Shown: positions 56,737 to 64,000 of the stretch, piece by piece | Numbering within the stretch: the stretch's first letter is position 1 | Layout of the letters: every line of letters starts with the position of its first letter | Origin: Chloroflexota bacterium | Lineage (GTDB): Bacteria; Chloroflexota; Anaerolineae; JAAYZQ01 | Assembly (NCBI GenBank): GCA_018606645.1 | Contig: JAGVRI010000002.1 | Coordinates: 248,001-312,000 of the forward strand | Reading direction: 5' to 3' | Length of the DNA: 64,000 nt | Position numbers and translations under genes: made by a program | The notes under the pieces: model-generated | What the model saw: the letters and a program-made list of their open reading frames with translations, nothing else | Database searches by the model: none | Told to the model about the DNA's origin: nothing

Positions 56737-56949
56737 TCATGCGCTAACTGTTTCAAAAGCCACTTGCAGCCGCATCGGTTGAGGAAGCACAAAGTTCAAT
56801 CGTTCAAAGCCCATCACACGCCCTGTCTTGTCTTTGATCAGAACCACTTCATCCCCTGTTTCTTCGCAGATGTACTCATCTTGAGGGTTACCGAACCAAA
56901 CCGTGAGAGTGTTTCCCGCTTGGTCATAGTACACTCTTATTTGGGCCAT
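56737..56949 (-). CDS. DUF2283-family small protein (antitoxin-like)
   Basis: 70 residues. The start MAQIRVYYDQAGNTLTVWFG, the acidic middle (EYICEETGDEVVLIKDKTGRVMGFE) and length match DUF2283 proteins. It overlaps the end of the upstream gene by 13 bp and is followed by attC-like site B2. Pairs of this kind are often annotated as toxin-antitoxin modules, and TA cassettes are common in integrons. Confidence 0.75.
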   Translation of the reverse strand: MAQIRVYYDQAGNTLTVWFGNPQDEYICEETGDEVVLIKDKTGRVMGFERLNFVLPQPMRLQVAFETVSA

Positions 56950-57271
56950 ATTCGTCTTCCTTCCTTTACCGCGTCCGTTGGATAGGTCGTAATCAGGTAG
57001 CCGTCACCATCAAGCCGTCTTGCTACTGCACAAACCCAACGTGCAATCTGTTCAGGTTTGTAGAACAGATATACGTTTGGGTCGCTTTTGCTTTGCCGAA
57101 CTTCATCTGGATTTTGCAACGTTTCCTTCACATCGCCTTCGCGTCCTGCCATAACTGGATGTTTCACCGTGACAATCAACTCCCAGTAGGAACGCGTGAC
57201 GCGCACACGAAAACCCAACGGCGTCAGAACTTCAGCAAATCGCTAGGGGGTATTTCTTCAGTCATAGTCAT
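56937..57271 (-). pseudogene. DUF4258-like small protein (toxin-like partner), frameshifted near its start
   Basis: The clear frame (track 56937-57218) reads LGFRVRVTRSYWELIVTVKHPVMA, RREGD and VYLFYKPEQIARWVCAVARR, then YLITTYPTDAVKEGRRIWPK, typical of the partner of DUF2283 genes. Its natural start should be the ATG at 57271 (MTMTEEIPP), but a one-base indel near 57250 puts it in another frame. It may start at the TTG at 57218 instead, or be a fresh pseudogene. Family recall is from motif memory. Confidence 0.6.
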
Positions 57272-57306
57272 CCCACGTTGATAGATACCCTTCTCGCGTG
57301 ACGGGC

Positions 57307-57516
57307 GCCCCAACAACTCAGTATGCGGAATCCACTTTTACTTCGGCGTCAGGAATTTCGAGGGATTCGGCTTGGCTCGCTTTAAGTCGCTTTTGCGCAG
57401 AACCTCCGTCGAACATCTCTGGTCCGGCGACTCCACTACGTGTCCGACACGAATCTCAACAATTCAATGATAGAGCAAAACCTGGGTTCTGTCAAATGAA
57501 AGGAAATCAGCCATGA
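57307..57516 (-). repeat. Integron head copy 2: intI start, Pc-like promoter, attI-like core
   Basis: Most complete of the three heads. On the + strand it ends AAAGGAAATCAGCC-ATG-AGC, the start of the intI remnant (ATG at 57513). On the minus strand the promoter is TTGACA (57495-57490), 17 bp, TATCAT (57472-57467), directed at array B. The far end reads GTTGGGG(C) at 57307-57314, one base off GTTRRRY, after the conserved CTCAGTATGCGGAATCCAC block. Confidence 0.78.
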
Positions 57517-57678
57517 GCCCATCCCCAAAAACTGCTCGACTAACTGCGCGATGCCCTGCGGGTGAAAGATCAGTTCTACCGCACCGGGTGGGCCTATATC
57601 AAGCGGATCACACGCTTCATCCTCTTCCACGGCAAACGCCAACCCGCTGAAATGGGCCGGCCCAAGGTCGTGACCTAG
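57513..57678 (+). pseudogene. intI: Remnant of an integron integrase gene (N-terminal part)
   Basis: ATG at 57513 (AAAGGAAA upstream) opens MSPSPKTARL. One base too many at about 57541 shifts the frame. The next frame reads LRDALRVKDQFYRTGWAYIK and RFILFHGKRQPAEMG, matching the N-terminal core-binding part of IntI (R-V-K-x-Y-S-x-R-T, R-F-I-L-F-H-x-K-R-H-P-x-x-M-G). It stops at TAG 57676 and the catalytic R-H-R-Y domain is absent. Orientation is opposite to array B, with the promoter/attI between them, exactly as in integrons. Family assignment is from motif memory. Confidence 0.72.
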
Positions 57679-57790
57679 CAGGGAACCCAGGTGGGACAAC
57701 CGCCGTCTTTTAGTTGCAGTCCACGGGAGAAATGCCGGCGTCGCTCGGTCAGCGACCCTGGGTCGAGCCAGAAGCTCGGGGAGGAACCGG

Positions 57791-59899
57791 ATGGATGTGC
57801 TCAGAAGGCTGGCGTTCGTGATTGTGCTGGCGCTGTCGGCCTGCGCCCCAAAGACCCAACTGGGGGAGCAGCCGACGACCGGTGCCGCGCCGGGGGCCAC
57901 ACCCTCGCCACCCGATTGGCTCGAGTCCTCAGCACGCCCTGGCGAGGCGGCCGCTTCGCCGGTGGCGCCGGCCAGACCCACTGCCCCCACTGCCTTGGCG
58001 TCGCGCCCCGTTGCCGAGTCGTGGCCGGCGCCCTTGCGCACGCTCCACCTGAAGGTCCCGGCCGGCAACAGCTACGAGCCCAAGGCCATGGCGGTCCATC
58101 CTGGGCGGAATCGCCTCTATGTCCGAACCCACAACCTGGCGGAAGATCGTCACGGCCTGGTTACGGTGATCGATCTGTCCAGCCGGCAGGTGGTGACGGC
58201 GGTGGCCACGGCTCCCGATAGCGCCAGCGACGGAGGCATGGCCGTTGACGCCGTTCGCGATCGCGTATATGCCGTCAACGCCGGCATGGCGACGGCGAGC
58301 GTGCTGGATGCCCGGACCCTGGGCGTCATCGGGACGCTGCCCGACGTCCTCCTGCTGGCGCTGGACGAGGCCGATGGGCGCGTGTATGTGGCCGGGAGGG
58401 CAAGCCTGCGCGTGCTCGACGCCGAGCGGTTCGAGACGTTGGCGCAGGTCGCGCTGCCGGGCGGCGCCTTGTGGCTGGCGCTGGGCCTGAACGCCGCTGC
58501 TGGCCGTCTCTACCTGGCCGGCCGGCTCTCGCCAGAGGGCAACCGGCTCCTGGTGTACGACACTGCCGACCTGACGCCAGTCGCTTCCACCGCCCTGCCC
58601 GGTGGGACCGAGAGTCTGGTCGTGGATAGGACCGAGGGGCGCGTCTATATCGCGCTCAACGGCGGAAGCAACAGCCTGCTGTCGGTGCTGGATGCCGACG
58701 GTCGGGTGCTGGAGGAACGCGACCAGGGGCCATGGGTGGGGAGAACGGGTCTGGAGGTGGATGACAAAGGCCGGCGGCTTTTCCTGGCTCACGAGTCGTA
58801 TTCCGATCATGCGGTGACTGTACTCAACCCCGCCACCTGGCAGACGATCGCCACCATTTCGCTGCCTTTCTCCCCCTACTCGCTGACCTGGGATGCCTCC
58901 GGCCAGCGCCTGCTCATCAGCCACCCGCGTCAACACGCGATCAGTGTGGTGGATGTGGACGCCGAGCGGGTGGAGGCCATGGCCGCGACGGCCGTTGAGT
59001 TGGTGGACCTGGAGGTGGATGCGGCGCGGGGTCACGTGTATATCGGCGACCGGGCCGGGCGGCTGCGGGTTTTCGACTCGGACACCGATGCCGAACTCGC
59101 TACCTTGCTGGCCCCGGGCACCATCTCGGTTGACAGTCCCCACGGGCGGCTGTACGTGGGCGGCGGCGAGCGTGATATCCCGGTGCGCGTGTTCGACGCG
59201 GAGCGACTCGAGCCGGTGGGCATGATTGCGATGCTGGGCGCCCAACCGGTGGCGGATCCCCACTCGGGCGGCCTATACCTGGTACGCGACGGTGTGTACA
59301 TGGCCAGCCTGGAGACGATGACCGTGACCGGCATTATCTCGGACACGCTGCCGCCCCCCGGACACTGGAACCCGAGTCCAGCCGCGGTGGACGCCCTGGT
59401 GGATCCGGGCACGGGACGCCTGTTCGTGGTGATGAATACCGGCAGCACCAGCACCAGCAATGGCAATTACCTGAATGTCTACGAACCAATCACCCACCGC
59501 AGGGTCTACAGCGACAAGGAGCTCAGCGTGGGCTATCTGGATCTGGACCCGGTGCATGGCCGGGCCTATGTGTCCCGGATCTCGATGCTCAGCCGCTCGA
59601 TCAGTCTACTGGAGAACGGCCGGACCGAGACCGCGCGGCTAGATGGCTGGTACGGGCCGCTCCGGGTCGATCCGGAGCTGGGTTGCCTGTATGTGGACGT
59701 TGACCCGACGATGGACCGGCAGCCGGGCCAATTGCTTGTGCTCGACGCCGGGAGTCTGGAGGTCCTTGGCTCGGTGCCGCTGCCGGCCGGCCTCAGGCTG
59801 TATGCGCTCGATCCCCAGCGCCACTTCCTGTATCTGGCCAGCTATGAGGGCGAAGTGCAGATTTGGTCGGCTACGGGTGGGAAATTGGCGTCGCCGTAG
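57791..59899 (+). CDS. Lipoprotein with YncE/NHL-like beta-propeller
   Basis: 702 residues. Signal MDVLRRLAFVIVLALSAC gives an early lipid Cys, then a Thr/Pro/Ala linker (GAAPGATPSPPDWLESS). Many blades follow with YncE-like text: NRLYVRTHNLAEDRHGLVTVIDLSS, DRVYAVNAGMATASVLDART, GRVYVAGRASLRVLDAERFETL. It would form one or two seven-bladed propellers outside the membrane. SD GGGAGGAACCGG. It sits between arrays B and C and runs opposite to their cassettes, so it is probably the resident chromosomal gene. Confidence 0.85.
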   Translation: MDVLRRLAFVIVLALSACAPKTQLGEQPTTGAAPGATPSPPDWLESSARPGEAAASPVAPARPTAPTALASRPVAESWPAPLRTLHLKVPAGNSYEPKAMAVHPGRNRLYVRTHNLAEDRHGLVTVIDLSSRQVVTAVATAPDSASDGGMAVDAVRDRVYAVNAGMATASVLDARTLGVIGTLPDVLLLALDEADGRVYVAGRASLRVLDAERFETLAQVALPGGALWLALGLNAAAGRLYLAGRLSPEGNRLLVYDTADLTPVASTALPGGTESLVVDRTEGRVYIALNGGSNSLLSVLDADGRVLEERDQGPWVGRTGLEVDDKGRRLFLAHESYSDHAVTVLNPATWQTIATISLPFSPYSLTWDASGQRLLISHPRQHAISVVDVDAERVEAMAATAVELVDLEVDAARGHVYIGDRAGRLRVFDSDTDAELATLLAPGTISVDSPHGRLYVGGGERDIPVRVFDAERLEPVGMIAMLGAQPVADPHSGGLYLVRDGVYMASLETMTVTGIISDTLPPPGHWNPSPAAVDALVDPGTGRLFVVMNTGSTSTSNGNYLNVYEPITHRRVYSDKELSVGYLDLDPVHGRAYVSRISMLSRSISLLENGRTETARLDGWYGPLRVDPELGCLYVDVDPTMDRQPGQLLVLDAGSLEVLGSVPLPAGLRLYALDPQRHFLYLASYEGEVQIWSATGGKLASP

Positions 59900-60070
59900 G
59901 GCGAGAATGCGCCCGGGATTCATCGTGCTTTCAGAACGACCGGCAGGTAGACCCGCCGCGATACCCGTTGGGCTGCCGAGAACTGGGAGGTATTGCCGTT
60001 GCTCAGCCGCACGCAGCGCGAGCGGAGCATGCGGTGCAGCCGATAGGACGAAGTGCTCCTTCGAGAATAT

Positions 60071-60150
60071 CTTACCTCCCCCTACCCCCTTCGCCCCCTT
60101 CCCCTCTCCGCCGGCGGAGAGGGGAAGGGGGTCGGGGGATGAGGAGAGGT
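60071..60150. repeat. REP-like GC-rich hairpin element, copy 5
   Basis: CCCTTCCCCTCTCCGCCGGC then its complement forms a near-perfect palindrome. Upstream CTTCGAGAATATCTTACC matches the left edge of copy 1 (CTTCGAGAATACCTCACC). It lies in the ~300-bp gap between the propeller gene and array C, which has no other gene. Confidence 0.78.
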
Positions 60151-60197
60151 TTGTCCTACCGCCAGCCCCCGGCGCGGCTTCAGCCGCCGGTTCCTGG

Positions 60198-60923
60198 TTA
60201 CCAAATGCCGGGAACAAGGCGGTAGCGCACCTTCTGTACGTAGTCCTGGTAGCCAGGTAGCTCGGCTTGAAGCATGCGGTCCTCGAAAGATGTCCGAATG
60301 ATGATAAGAACAATCGCCGCGACGCCGGGGATGAGCGCCCACAGCGAGCCCAATAGGATGGGGGCGCTCATGCACTGGAGAATAACTCCCAGGTACCCCG
60401 GATGCCGTACCAACCGATACGGTCCGCTGCTACATACCGTCTGACCGCGATCGCTCTGAATGCGTACTGCTGTTGAAAAGTACGCATTTGCGATCATGGC
60501 CCATGAGGTGAGTTCCAGTCCAACGGCAAGCACTATGGCACCGGCAACATGCCACCCGACACCGGGATCTTGGGTCCAACCGAAACGCACATCCAGACCG
60601 GCCACCAGCGGGAGGGCGAAGTACATGGCCACGGCGTAGAAGCTGCTTACGACCTTGTCCCAGGTCTTTGTCATCCTGATTTCGCCGCGCTCGGCGATGG
60701 TCTCGGGGCTGGTACGGAGCATGATCGGGGCGTTGATGAGGACGCTCACGAGAGAGATCCCCAGGTAGACCCACGCCCAAGTCCAGTTGAGCCGGCCAGC
60801 GGCCAGGAAAAGGATAGCCGCAATCAAGACCAAAAAGATGGCGACGGTTCCAGCTCGCTTGAGGATGCCTGCCACAAGGGTTCGATGATTCTCGGTAGGT
60901 GGAACTTCAGATTTTGTGTACAT
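60198..60923 (-). CDS. Isoprenylcysteine carboxylmethyltransferase-like membrane methyltransferase (cassette gene)
   Basis: 241 residues with about five membrane helices. The C-terminal signature SSGPYRLVRHPGYLGVILQ followed by RTSFEDRMLQAELPGYQDY is the ICMT/phosphatidylethanolamine-methyltransferase-like motif. It should transfer methyl from SAM to an unknown lipid-soluble acceptor. It is a paralogue of the gene at 62767-63462. A degenerate attC-like site (60957-61014) lies just upstream. Confidence 0.88.
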   Translation of the reverse strand: MYTKSEVPPTENHRTLVAGILKRAGTVAIFLVLIAAILFLAAGRLNWTWAWVYLGISLVSVLINAPIMLRTSPETIAERGEIRMTKTWDKVVSSFYAVAMYFALPLVAGLDVRFGWTQDPGVGWHVAGAIVLAVGLELTSWAMIANAYFSTAVRIQSDRGQTVCSSGPYRLVRHPGYLGVILQCMSAPILLGSLWALIPGVAAIVLIIIRTSFEDRMLQAELPGYQDYVQKVRYRLVPGIW

Positions 60924-60954
60924 ACGACCGCCTCATTCTCTCATCGTCTGTTGC

Positions 60955-61016
60955 CGAATGCCCTGCCGATATGCTGCGGGCGACGACGACCGTCAGTTCA
61001 TCGGCCTGTTATACGG
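60955..61016 (-). other. Degenerate attC-like site C3
   Basis: On the minus strand it begins GTATAACAGGCCGATGAACTGACGG and ends in CATATCGGCAGGGCATTCGGC. The arms pair only roughly (GCCGAT / ATCGGC), and the right core is not a clean GTTRRRY. It overlaps the stop codon of the SRPBCC-like fragment, as attC often does with cassette genes. Confidence 0.4.
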
Positions 61017-61165
61017 CAGTTGAGCGCAGCATATCCCTCAACTTGGGAAACTCGGTTCTGACATGATTATCCATTGCCTGCGCAAACTTTGAGGAGAGGT
61101 GCAGCCGCAAGAGAGGATCAAAGACGCGGCCAATACCCTCGTAGTCAACCATGCTCCACACCGCT
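61009..61165 (-). pseudogene. C-terminal fragment of an SRPBCC-like protein, joined to the methyltransferase end
   Basis: The minus-strand frame gives EAVWSMVDYEGIGRVFDPLL, then HLSSKFAQAMDNHVRTEFPK and LRDML, which resembles the last helix region of SRPBCC/polyketide-cyclase-like proteins. It overlaps the methyltransferase stop and has no convincing start of its own (an internal ATG would give 47 residues). It suggests the methyltransferase gene was inserted into an older cassette gene. Resemblance from memory. Confidence 0.5.
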
Positions 61166-62173
61166 TCCCCCGGCGACGACGGCTAGGGCAAAGCCGCCCA
61201 AGGCGCGTTTCCGTGCTGTCTCTTTGCCGAGTGTGCGCTGCTCGAGGAGGGTCAGGCCGCAAGACCGTAGGAATTCGGCCAGGCGCTCGCTTGACGGCGG
61301 AGTGCTGTCAATTCCAAACTTGAGCGGTTCACCGCCCGCCTGGAGCATCGCTCTCACGAGCCGCAGATGCAACGATGGCGATTCGAGTACCTCGGTGGTG
61401 AAATAGTCGAAGGCGATGACGCTACCTGGAGCCGTTCCAGCAATCGTGCGCAACGTGTCCTCCACAGCCGCCCGATCCAGATAAGGAGTCACGCCCTCCC
61501 ACAGGAACAGGGTCGGTTGATCGGGGTCGAAACCCGCCTCCACGAGCCGGTAAAACCAGTCTTCTTTCTCAAAATCCGCGGCTACGAATGTCACCCCCAT
61601 CGGGTCAACGCCGGCTCTTTTCAGCACCTCCTGCTTGACCGCCAATGTCTTCGGGGTATCCACTTCGAAGGATCGCACCGGCCTGTGTTTAGGCAATCGC
61701 AATGCGCGGGTGTCAAACCCCGCGCCGAGGATGACGAACTGGGCGACGTTGGGCAGGTAGCGATCAACCGCCGCATCATACAGTGTCTGACGGGCAGAGA
61801 CCTGGTTGTTCAGAGTAATCTCACCTTCAAAAGGGTACTGGAAGGCCGGCGGCACGTAGCCGCTCAGACGATAGGCGAGCAACAGCGGGCCAAATAGGAG
61901 CCACACCGCCAGCGGCGAGATGCCCGGCAGTGCCATGAGCATTCGATGGGCGGGCTCATCGCGTCGGATACCGATTCGGTGTTGGAACCAACGCGCCGAC
62001 AGTGGCCCTTGCGCGGTCCCTGACACGCCCGATCTGCGTCCAGCATACAGCTTGCCGACCCACAGCAGGTAGCCGGCCAGTATCGCCGGAAACAAGAGGA
62101 CACAAACCATGTAGAAGATGACCACGGCGATGGGATCACGCCGCGAGACCACCTTTGGATCGGATTTGGTCAT
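61145..62173 (-). CDS. Class I SAM-dependent methyltransferase, LCMT/TIGR00027-like, with N-terminal membrane helices
   Basis: 342 residues. Two hydrophobic segments (about 15-40 and 85-110) precede the methyltransferase domain. The motifs are FVILGAGFDTRALRL (SAM loop), RSFEVDTPKTLAVKQ (acidic ribose contact), VTFVAADFE and TLFLWEGVTPYLDRAAV, typical of leucine-carboxyl-methyltransferase-like proteins acting on O groups. The substrate is unknown. It lies 22 bp after a GTTAGCC core remnant (62201-62195), as a cassette gene does. Confidence 0.86.
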   Translation of the reverse strand: MTKSDPKVVSRRDPIAVVIFYMVCVLLFPAILAGYLLWVGKLYAGRRSGVSGTAQGPLSARWFQHRIGIRRDEPAHRMLMALPGISPLAVWLLFGPLLLAYRLSGYVPPAFQYPFEGEITLNNQVSARQTLYDAAVDRYLPNVAQFVILGAGFDTRALRLPKHRPVRSFEVDTPKTLAVKQEVLKRAGVDPMGVTFVAADFEKEDWFYRLVEAGFDPDQPTLFLWEGVTPYLDRAAVEDTLRTIAGTAPGSVIAFDYFTTEVLESPSLHLRLVRAMLQAGGEPLKFGIDSTPPSSERLAEFLRSCGLTLLEQRTLGKETARKRALGGFALAVVAGGSGVEHG

Positions 62174-62194
62174 GGTTCACCCCTACCATGGGCC

Positions 62195-62401
62195 GGCTAA
62201 CGGCTAGGTTTAGCCACGCCCACCCGCCCCCACGGGCAAGATGCACTTGAGTTGCCCGGACATGCCGCGCATCCCCCATTCGTTGGAAGCGCAAAGATGG
62301 TTGTCGGGTAGAACTCGCCCTGGCCGGCGCGCCCGCCTTTGCTGCCCATGCCTCGCTCTTGCGGTTTCGGGTAAACCGGTTGCACCAAGCGCAGGTTGGG
62401 C
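62195..62401 (-). other. Possible pair of degenerate attC half-sites flanking a gene-less stretch
   Basis: GGCTAAC (62195-62201) and GTTGGGC (62395-62401) have the core sequences, but the ~207-bp distance and weak internal pairing make a single attC unlikely. It may be the ends of two sites with the middle lost. No gene is seen from here to 62672; only broken frames occur. Confidence 0.35.
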
Positions 62402-62672
62402 GGCCCTCTTCCTCGCTTCCGAACAACCCGTATCCGAAATATTCGTCAAGATTCTTGGGAACGACACCACCCCTTTGTACTTTCTTTACGGATTTCCTAT
62501 TGGTGCCTATATCTCTGTCCCTATTCTATATGACATCGCTCCACAAGGGCTTCTGTAGCCTCGATACCTCCGATGTGTTTCGTAAGACCCACCTCAGCCG
62601 AAGTCAAAGAAGGTCAGCCGATTATCCATTTTGACTACCTCTTGAGGGTGATTGCTCCGCTCTGGTGTTGCG

Positions 62673-62745
62673 ACCTAACGGCCCGCGCATCAGCCACAGG
62701 CCGCGAAGCGGCCGAAGGCCTATCGGCTGGATGCGCGTGTTGGGC
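62673..62745 (-). other. attC-like recombination site C1
   Basis: 73-bp palindrome from ACCTAAC to GTTGGGC, both matching the core. The arms GCGCATCAGCC and, on the minus strand, GCGCATCCAGCC pair with one extra base in the left arm. The inner GGCCGCGAAGCGGCC is a perfect hairpin. It lies 21 bp downstream of the stop of the methyltransferase gene at 62767. Confidence 0.83.
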
Positions 62746-62766
62746 TTGCCAGTAGTGAATGACGAA

Positions 62767-63462
62767 TTACCATACGCCCGGCACTAGACGGAAACGAACC
62801 TTCTCAGCATATTCCTTGTAGCCAGGCAACTCGGCAAGCAGCGTCTTGTCCTCCAGTGCGGTGCGGATCACAATGCCGATGCAGAGAAGAATGATTGGCG
62901 GAAAAGCTAACAAAGAGTCAAGCAACAACGGGATGCCACACATCGCGATTGCACCAGTGATGTAGGCGGGATGGCGGACGATGGCATAGGGCCCCGTGGC
63001 CACTACCGTTTGGCCGCGGTCTTTCTGGATGCGCACGTGCGAAGAGAAAAACGCGTTGACGGCCATTGCCCACGTGCCAACCGAATAGCCGAAAACCAGA
63101 AGAGCCAGGCCAAGCCAATGTACCCAGTCAGGCATAGAGGTGGACCAGCCCAATCGTTTGTCCAGACCGGCGATCAACACAGCCAGAAACGGCAGCCAAA
63201 GTGCGATGAGAGGCACGATCCATCTGTCCCAGCTCTTGGTATCCTGCATCGCACTGGCGGTAGCCCTTTCCCGGGCAAAGCCGGGGTGCAGACGGATGGC
63301 AATGATGCGGCTGACAAGTGTGTACAGTATCATCGAGCTTGTATAGAGCCAGCCCAGGTCCCACCCCCAATCACCCGAAGCCAAGAAGGGTGACAAGAGA
63401 AGCAGGATGAGGGACAGGAAGTTGACAACGATGGAGATCCTTATATGTTTCTGATCAGACAT
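62767..63462 (-). CDS. ICMT-like membrane methyltransferase (cassette gene)
   Basis: 231 residues with about five membrane helices and the C-terminal signature TGPYAIVRHPAYITGAI and RTALEDKTLLAELPGYKEY. It is clearly a paralogue of the gene at 60198-60923 (same motif order and closing RFRLVPGVW / RYRLVPGIW). It should methylate a membrane-associated acceptor. It starts 26 bp beyond the GCCCAAC core of head copy 3 and ends 21 bp before attC C1, so it is the first cassette of array C. Confidence 0.88.
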   Translation of the reverse strand: MSDQKHIRISIVVNFLSLILLLLSPFLASGDWGWDLGWLYTSSMILYTLVSRIIAIRLHPGFARERATASAMQDTKSWDRWIVPLIALWLPFLAVLIAGLDKRLGWSTSMPDWVHWLGLALLVFGYSVGTWAMAVNAFFSSHVRIQKDRGQTVVATGPYAIVRHPAYITGAIAMCGIPLLLDSLLAFPPIILLCIGIVIRTALEDKTLLAELPGYKEYAEKVRFRLVPGVW

Positions 63463-63487
63463 AGTTCAACTCTGCAGTGAATGGCAA

Positions 63488-63693
63488 GCCCAACCATTCG
63501 GTATACGGAATCCACCTTTACTGCCAAGACAGCCTCTTGGATAGATTCTAACTAGAACCCCGAATCGCCAGTATCACGGAGAATCTCCATAACAGGCCTC
63601 ACTGGGGCAACTCAAGGTGTCTGGCATGAATCTCCACAATTACATTATAGATCAAAACCCGAGATCTGTCAAATGATAGGAAATCAGCCATGA
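63488..63693 (-). repeat. Integron head copy 3: intI start remnant, consensus Pc promoter, attI-like core
   Basis: On the minus strand the promoter is perfect: TTGACA (63672-63667), 17 bp, TATAAT (63649-63644), towards array C. The + strand end reads AGGAAATCAGCC-ATG-AGC-AAT, the start of an intI remnant that then diverges. The far end is GTTGGGC (63494-63488). Related blocks: CATTCGGTATACGGAATCCA beside the core, as in the other heads. Confidence 0.8.
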
Positions 63694-63700
63694 GCAATGA

Positions 63701-64000
<300 letters not shown>

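Noticed and set aside
57929-59263. 444-residue minus-strand ORF
   Set aside because: It is antisense to the YncE-like lipoprotein, whose blades and lipobox are clear.
62195-62401. One large attC site of 207 bp
   Set aside because: Cores are present but the internal arms pair poorly and the length exceeds known attC sizes; kept only as possible half-sites.

Overview
The window looks like a 64 kb piece of a GC-rich Chloroflexota (probably Anaerolineae-like) chromosome. Reasons are inferential: exported lipoproteins with Thr/Pro/Ser-rich linkers, CARDB and beta-propeller domains, a baeRF-type release-factor-like protein, a thioester alpha-2-macroglobulin, big secreted proteins ending in a short PLV-x-R type tail, and a large liv / beta-oxidation gene block. 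No rRNA, tRNA or CRISPR array was recognised.

Layout. 0.1-3.6 kb: degenerate integron-like array A on the minus strand (start of a P-type ATPase at the edge, a truncated ORF, two attC sites, a frameshifted sortilin-like gene, another attC site, and an integron head). 3.8-12.8 kb: housekeeping and surface genes (CARDB lipoprotein, HtrA protease, baeRF10-like protein, heme O synthase plus an ABC solute-binding lipoprotein, NarL-type regulator, FdhE, CheY-like regulator, ACT-domain protein). 12.8-33.8 kb: a long minus-strand catabolic block: a nitrilase-fold protein lacking its catalytic Cys, livFGMHK, acyl-CoA ligase, aminotransferase, HAD phosphatase, threonine dehydratase, EtfA/EtfB, two acyl-CoA dehydrogenases, enoyl-CoA hydratase, 3-hydroxyacyl-CoA dehydrogenase, a small protein, thiolase and a TetR regulator with a clear promoter/operator. 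Together they would import branched-chain amino acids or similar compounds, activate acids to CoA esters and oxidise them, passing electrons to ETF. 33.8-50.2 kb: a decayed chimeric pseudogene, esterase, MFS symporter, FtsH, V4R protein, OmpR/histidine-kinase pair, propeller lipoprotein, and a membrane-embedded alpha-2-macroglobulin. 50.2-57.7 kb: repeat-rich spacer, then array B (giant subtilase, DUF2283/toxin-like pair, two attC sites, an integron head and a remnant of an integron integrase gene). 57.8-59.9 kb: propeller lipoprotein. 60.2-63.7 kb: array C (three methyltransferase genes, attC sites, an integron head). 63.85 kb to the end: the start of gyrB.

The main discovery candidate is the set of three dispersed, same-orientation integron remnants. 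Each has a ~205-210 bp head holding the first codons of an intI-like gene, a divergent sigma-70 promoter (TTGACA, 17 bp, TATAAT or TATCAT) firing towards the cassettes, and an end at a GTTGGGC-type core site. Each is followed on the minus strand by genes separated by attC-like imperfect palindromes. Next to the middle head a fragment on the opposite strand still encodes an IntI-like N-terminus (RFILFHGKRQPAEMG). No intact integrase is present in the window.
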